From NCBI GenBank assembly GCA_031265345.1, contig JAISCU010000083.1, forward strand, positions 1-23,848: a stretch of 23,848 bases of DNA, given 5' to 3'. Positions 19,699-23,848 of the stretch are shown here, one piece after another; the first letter of the stretch is position 1; every line of letters begins with the position of its first letter. This DNA comes from Bifidobacteriaceae bacterium (lineage in GTDB: Bacteria > Actinomycetota > Actinomycetes > Actinomycetales > WQXJ01). A model generated the notes under the pieces. That model did not search any database, had not been told where the DNA came from, and was given only the letters and a program-made list of their open reading frames with translations. The position numbers and the translations under genes are program-made.

Positions 19699-22215
19699 TC
19701 AGCGCGCCCCAGCCCCGGCGACAACTCCGCCCGCGCGCTCCATGTGCCGAGCCAGGTAGGGGCCGGTGACACTGGCCGGGTCCTTAGCCAGTTCGGCAGG
19801 CGTGTCCGCAGCCACCACACGACCGCCCTGTGACCCGGAGCCTGGTCCCATGTCGATCACCCAGTCCATGTTCGCGATCAGATCGAGGTCGTGGTCGATC
19901 AGCACCATGGTGGCCCCGCGCCCCAGCAGGTGGTCGATCACCCCGATGAAGACCCGGACGTCGTCGGGGTGCAACCCCAGGGAGGGCTCGACCAGGAAGA
20001 TCAGCGTGTGATCAAGTTTGCGACTCATCTCGCTCATGAGCTTCAGGCGGCTCGCCTCGCCGCCGGACAGCTCGGGCGTGGCCTGGCCCAGCGTGAGGTA
20101 GCCCAGGCCTATTCGCGCGAGCAACGCCAACCGCGCGGCCACGCCCGGCTCCGAAGCGAATCGCGCGACCGCCTGATCGACCGTCAGCGCGAGCACGTCC
20201 GCGATGGACAAGCCCTCCCATTCGACCGACAGCACAGTGGAGTTGTACCGCTTCCCGTCACAGGCCGGGCAGACCACGCGCAGGTCCGGCAGGAACTGGA
20301 TGTCCAGCGAGATCACCCCGATCCCTCGGCAGGTGGGGCACCACCCGGACTCGTTGTTGTACGAGAATTGCGCGGCTCCCAACCCAGCCGAATGCGCGGA
20401 CGGGGTGGCGGCGTAGAGCTGGCGCACGGCATCGAGCACCCCTGAGTAGGTGACCACCGTGGAGCGCGAATTCTTGCCGATGGGCGTGCCGTCCGCGAGC
20501 ACGACCCGACGGATGCCGGGCGCGTCCAACGCGGACAGCCCCGCAGGCAGCCCTCGGCCCGCCAACTGCGCGACCAGCCCGTCGTAGAGCCCGTCCAGGA
20601 TCAGCGTGCTTTTGCCCGCGCCGGACACCCCGGTGACAGCCGTCACCCGGCCCACCGGCAACACCGCCGTGACGCCCACCAGATTGTGAAGAGCCCCGAC
20701 TTTCCAGGTGACATGCCCCTTGGCGAAGACATCGTTCGGAGCGGCAGGCCGCCGCGCCATCAACCGCGCCGTGCGGTTCAGGTACGGCGCGATCCGCGAC
20801 CGGGGCGCGTGTTCGATCGCGGCGACGGAGCCCTGCGCGATCACCTCTCCGCCCTCCGCCCCGGCACCCGGCCCGATCTCGATGATGTGGTCCGCACGCG
20901 CCAGCAGGTCCACGTCGTGGTCGACGGCGACCACCGTGTTGGCATCCTTGACCAACGACTCGATCACTGAGATGAGCCCGCCCAGATTGGCGGGGTGGAG
21001 GCCTCCGGCGGGCTCGTCCAGGACGTAGAGCACACCGGTGGTGCGGGCACGGACGGCGTGGGCCAGGCGGATGCGCTGCGACTCGCCAGTGGACAGGGTG
21101 CGGGCGTCGCGCGCGGTGACCAGGTAGCCCAGACCCAGGTCCAGGATGGGGGCCACGGTGCCGTCCAACTCCCCTAGCAACCGATGAGCCAGGTTGGCGA
21201 AATCGGGCGGGAGGCTGCGGGTGATCGCGGGCGTGAAAGCGTGCAACGCGTCCAGGGTCAGGTCCGCGATCTGATCCAGGCCGCGCCCGGCCAGCCGCGA
21301 CGAACGGGCTTTCGCGCTCAACCGGCTGCCGTGGCATTCCGGGCACACCGCCGTCTTCAAGTACCGTTGCACGCGGGTCAACCCCTGGTCGGACTTAGCC
21401 CCGCGAACTGCCTGCTCAACGGTGTCCACCGCGTTCGTGTACGTCCATTTCAGGTCCCAGGCGTTGCCGGCGCCGGAGGTGAACGCGACCTGCTTCTTGA
21501 CCGGCTTGCCGTGCATCACGATGTCTTTCTCGTGCGCCGTCAGGTCCTTGTACGGCACGTCGATGCGCACGCCGAGTTGCTTCGCCAGGTTCGGCATGAG
21601 TGTCTTGCCCATCATGGACCAGGGCCGGACGGCGCCCTGCGCGATGGTCTTGTCCGGGTCCGGGACCAGCGTCGATTCGTCCACGGTGCGCACCACGCCC
21701 GTGCCGTCACACTTTGGGCACGCCCCGCGCGAGTTGAACGAGAAGTCCTCCGCCTCCGGCAACGGGAACAGCACCCCGCACACCGAGCACTTCACCTTCA
21801 GCGTGGCGCCCGCCATCAGGTCCGGCGCCGATAGGTGACCATTGGGACATTTGTGCGACCCCAGCCTCGACATCGCGAGTCGTAGGACGTTGAACACTTC
21901 GGAGACGGTGCCCACCGTGGAGCGCGATCCCGCGGCCAGGGGGCGTTGCCGCACCGCCACCGCCGAGGGAATGTGGCGGACCTCGTCCACGTCGCCGCGC
22001 TCGGTGGTCCCCAGCCGGTTCCGCGAGTACGTCGACAGTTCCTCCAGGTACCGCCGCGACCCCTCCGCGTACAGCACGCCCATCGCGAGCGACGATTTCC
22101 CGCTCCCCGACACGCCCGCCACCGCCACGAACTCGCCCAGCGGCACGTCCACGTCCATGTCCTTCAGGTTGTGCACCCGCGCCCCGCGGACCTCGATCTT
22201 CAGCTGCCCCGGCAT
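19699..22215 (-). CDS. UvrA-like ABC ATPase (UvrA2 / DrrC type)
   Basis: An 838-residue product with the UvrA layout. NBD1 has Walker A GVSGSGKS (34-41), zinc modules (CSVCG, CPKCDGTG, CPECHGSRL), signature LSTGESQR (374-381) and YVLDEPAGGLHP. NBD2 has GVSGAGKST with Lys535, CPTCRG and CPACDGKRY, signature LSGGEASRL (716-724) and LIDHDLDLI. The short length and the LSTGE signature fit the UvrA2/drug-resistance group more than housekeeping UvrA. In NBD2 the Walker B is FLVEP, with Val742 where Asp is expected (GTC for GAC). I start at the ATG at 22215: upstream sequence is non-coding and TACCCT ends 7 nt before it, so the mRNA is probably leaderless. Likely role: recognising DNA lesions or intercalated drugs. 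Confidence 0.9.
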   Translation of the reverse strand: MPGQLKIEVRGARVHNLKDMDVDVPLGEFVAVAGVSGSGKSSLAMGVLYAEGSRRYLEELSTYSRNRLGTTERGDVDEVRHIPSAVAVRQRPLAAGSRSTVGTVSEVFNVLRLAMSRLGSHKCPNGHLSAPDLMAGATLKVKCSVCGVLFPLPEAEDFSFNSRGACPKCDGTGVVRTVDESTLVPDPDKTIAQGAVRPWSMMGKTLMPNLAKQLGVRIDVPYKDLTAHEKDIVMHGKPVKKQVAFTSGAGNAWDLKWTYTNAVDTVEQAVRGAKSDQGLTRVQRYLKTAVCPECHGSRLSAKARSSRLAGRGLDQIADLTLDALHAFTPAITRSLPPDFANLAHRLLGELDGTVAPILDLGLGYLVTARDARTLSTGESQRIRLAHAVRARTTGVLYVLDEPAGGLHPANLGGLISVIESLVKDANTVVAVDHDVDLLARADHIIEIGPGAGAEGGEVIAQGSVAAIEHAPRSRIAPYLNRTARLMARRPAAPNDVFAKGHVTWKVGALHNLVGVTAVLPVGRVTAVTGVSGAGKSTLILDGLYDGLVAQLAGRGLPAGLSALDAPGIRRVVLADGTPIGKNSRSTVVTYSGVLDAVRQLYAATPSAHSAGLGAAQFSYNNESGWCPTCRGIGVISLDIQFLPDLRVVCPACDGKRYNSTVLSVEWEGLSIADVLALTVDQAVARFASEPGVAARLALLARIGLGYLTLGQATPELSGGEASRLKLMSEMSRKLDHTLIFLVEPSLGLHPDDVRVFIGVIDHLLGRGATMVLIDHDLDLIANMDWVIDMGPGSGSQGGRVVAADTPAELAKDPASVTGPYLARHMERAGGVVAGAGAR

Positions 22216-22283
22216 CGGTCCAGGGTAGGCGTCGGGTCTGGGCGCTGTCCCTCGGGCTGGTTTCCTTCTCACCCCCCGGTTGT

Positions 22284-22294
22284 ACGATGCCGCC
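22284..22294 (-). repeat. Dispersed GGCGGCATCGT repeat, copy 10
   Basis: Exact core on the minus strand, extended by GGGTCGG as in copy 4 of hrpA, 69 bp upstream of the UvrA-like gene. Confidence 0.7.
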
Positions 22295-22571
22295 GGGTCG
22301 GCCGTGCGCGCCCAGCGGGGTTGCCCTGGGTGGGTCCGGGAGTTTGGATGGTCTCGGCGGCGAGACCACCGGTTCGCATCCGACCGTTTCCCGTCTGCCC
22401 TGACGGGCGGTTGTGCCGTGTCATGTTCCGAGCGCCGGTCAGAGGTTTGGGCTGCGGGGGTGCCGCCAGGACCGCTGTGCCGGGCGAGCGGGGCCGATCC
22501 CAATGCCGTTCACCTAGGGTGGGGATCTCGTGGCCCGCCCGACGGGTGCCGCCGACCGATGGATGGCCGGT

Positions 22572-22627
22572 GGAAAAGGCAGGATCCCTGGCACTCGGCG
22601 CCGACTGTCAGGGATCGTGTCTTTTCC
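22572..22627. repeat. 56-nt palindrome with 28-bp arms
   Basis: GGAAAAGGCAGGATCCCTGG... pairs with ...TCAGGGATCGTGTCTTTTCC around the centre 22599/22600. There are two mismatches and two G-T pairs over 28 positions. The arm sequence (AAAAG-CA-GATCCCTG-CA-TCG) resembles the units at 12372, suggesting one family. Confidence 0.85.
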
Positions 22628-22815
22628 CGCCACATCCAATCCGGACCATGGCCACGCCCGCCAAACTCGACGGCATTGGGGCTGATCCACAACCCGTGCG
22701 CGGGAGGACTGCGGCGTCAGCGGGCTCGATTGGGAGCGGGTTTGCATCGGGCACCGACCGGTCCTGTGGGGTCGGACATAATATACGCCTTTTGCGCGCA
22801 TTTTGTTTCTGGCTG

Positions 22816-22844
22816 TTGTCATCCTCAACCAACGGGCGTATGAT
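22816..22844 (+). promoter_or_regulatory. Strong promoter of the right-hand DUF222 gene, leaderless
   Basis: TTGTCA (22816-22821), 17-nt spacer, TATGAT (22839-22844), then six bases to the ATG at 22851. Both hexamers differ from consensus by one base. Upstream AT-rich DNA could act as an UP element. Confidence 0.75.
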
Positions 22845-22850
22845 AGATGA

Positions 22851-23848
22851 ATGGACGCGGACAACACTCTCACGAGGACCGGCGAGCAGGCGGTCCGCAC
22901 GCCGTTGCCCGGCGACTCGGGAGCGGCTCCGCAAGCATTGGCGCACGGCACGACGGCGGACGGGAGCCCCGACGCCTCCTCCGGCCCGGCGTCCCAGACC
23001 CGGCCGCCTGCGCGCACGGCCATGGCGGACCCGTCTGGGGCGGGCGTCGAGGGGCCGTCGGTGCGGGAGTCGCCGGGCGCCGCGGCGTCCGGGTGCCCGT
23101 CGGCCACCGACGCGGGAACGTCGATCCGGGAATTGTTGGACGCAGCACACGAGTTGACCAGGAGAGGCAACACCTGCCACGCCCAGGCCGCCCGGCTCAC
23201 GGCGCAGGCCGCCCGGATGGCCGAAGAACAGCGCGAGCGGTCGGGCTGGGGTGTCGTCGCGCAGCACGCCCTGCGGAACGCGATGACCGGCAAACAAGCC
23301 AAACAGGCCGCCAGGGCCGGGGCGGCCGGGCTGGACCTGCCGGTGGTCCGCGAGGCGCAGGACAAGGGAGAGCTCACCGTCGAGTCGACGGACGCGATCA
23401 TGGCGGCCGCTCGCCGGTCGGACGACCCCGAGGTGCAGCAGAAGGTGGTCGAGTCCGGGGTGCGGCTGGCGAAGGACCAGCCGACCGGGAAAGTCAAGGC
23501 CTTCGCCGAACGCTTGGTCTCCCACCTGGACCCGGCGGCTTTGCAGAAGGGGCACGCCCAGGAGACGGAGAAGCGGAACGTCCAACTGGTGCCCAAACCG
23601 CATGGGATGGCCAAGATGACGGCGTTCGGCCCCGCCGTCGAATTGCGCATGGTGATGGACGGCGTCGAGGCCGCCGCGAGAAAGGCCGCCGAGTTCGACA
23701 AAGAGCTCGAGGTGTCCAGGACCCCGGCGCAGCGGTCGTTCGACGTGTTCGTGTCGATGTGGATGCCGTGCGACCAGCCCGAGGAGCGCGCGAAGTCCGT
23801 CAACCAGTTGATGGCCCGCCCCCACATGCTCATCCACGTGCCCGCAGG
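22851..23848 (+). CDS. DUF222 domain protein, 3' end outside window
   Basis: An open frame of 332 codons that runs off the right edge. The first 85 residues are Ala/Pro/Gly-rich and probably disordered. DUF222-like helices then begin (SIRELLDAAHELTRRGNTCH, AEEQRERSGWGVVAQHAL, GLDLPVVREAQDKGELTVES, KVKAFAERLVSHLDP). The IMAAAR and MVMDGVEAAARKAAEFD segments are typical of the family. The HNH nuclease motif expected at the C-terminus would lie beyond the window. The ATG at 22851 is set by a near-consensus promoter whose start point would fall on it; there is no Shine-Dalgarno. Its relation to the left-edge copy is family-level only; the parts seen do not overlap enough to compare. Confidence 0.85.
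   Translation, partial: MDADNTLTRTGEQAVRTPLPGDSGAAPQALAHGTTADGSPDASSGPASQTRPPARTAMADPSGAGVEGPSVRESPGAAASGCPSATDAGTSIRELLDAAHELTRRGNTCHAQAARLTAQAARMAEEQRERSGWGVVAQHALRNAMTGKQAKQAARAGAAGLDLPVVREAQDKGELTVESTDAIMAAARRSDDPEVQQKVVESGVRLAKDQPTGKVKAFAERLVSHLDPAALQKGHAQETEKRNVQLVPKPHGMAKMTAFGPAVELRMVMDGVEAAARKAAEFDKELEVSRTPAQRSFDVFVSMWMPCDQPEERAKSVNQLMARPHMLIHVPA

Larger units (their letters stand above)
22216..22850. other. 635-bp spacer between divergent UvrA-like and DUF222 genes
   Basis: Holds the leaderless UvrA-like promoter (22222-22227 on the minus strand), a dispersed repeat (22284-22294), a 56-nt palindrome (22572-22627), and a markedly AT-richer stretch at 22765-22850 with the DUF222 promoter. 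Long frames here on both strands lack protein-like content. I see no gene. Confidence 0.65.

Noticed and set aside
22216..22503. Longer N-terminus for the UvrA-like protein
   Set aside because: The extra sequence is Arg/Pro-rich, holds a dispersed repeat and lacks UvrA similarity; the family starts just before VRGARVHNLKD.
22514..23837. Long open frames on the minus strand at the right end
   Set aside because: They are antisense to a DUF222 gene with recognisable helices and a near-consensus promoter; their composition is that of GC-rich shadow frames.

Overview
The window is GC-rich, densely coded DNA from a high-GC Gram-positive bacterium (Actinomycetota). The basis is codon use, two DUF222/HNH proteins, a long HrpA helicase, an NrtR-type regulator, paired bacterial PH-domain membrane proteins, and many genes that appear to be leaderless. 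I cannot name the genus.

Layout from left to right. The 3' part of a DUF222-HNH nuclease gene is followed by a small lipoprotein and a very long hrpA swollen by four low-complexity insertions. A minus-strand trio follows: DUF3990, a small unknown protein and DUF3791. Then come a 660-bp spacer made almost wholly of repeats, a YdbS/YdbT-like PH-domain pair, a LacI-family regulator and a second palindrome cluster. Next is an NrtR gene divergent from an SPFH protein/NAD-kinase-like operon, with two matching operators between them. The right half holds accessory modules: HEPN/MNT toxin-antitoxin, an ATP-dependent RNA ligase, a vapBC remnant, and AbiEi/AbiEii. A UvrA-like ABC ATPase on the minus strand follows, and the window ends with the 5' part of a second DUF222 gene behind a clear promoter.

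Three themes stand out. (1) NAD: an NrtR with an intact Nudix box faces an SPFH-NAD-kinase-like operon, and two TGTCA-N3-TGACA operators lie on the -35 and -10 of the shared control region. (2) Toxin-antitoxin modules: three intact or plausible modules plus one decayed module lie within about 12 kb, close to an RNA ligase. Two of the modules are bracketed by 21-bp direct repeats. One pair is a duplicated 3' end of the NAD-kinase-like gene. The other is a pair of identical copies of a dispersed repeat, exactly 1600 bp apart. (3) Repeats: a short element with core GGCGGCATCGT occurs about ten times, both between genes and in frame inside linkers of hrpA and the YdbT-like gene. Large imperfect palindromes occupy the spacers, and one 37-43 nt palindrome sits twice inside hrpA in opposite orientations.

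The start codons I chose often differ from the longest possible reading frame; the reasons are given for each gene.
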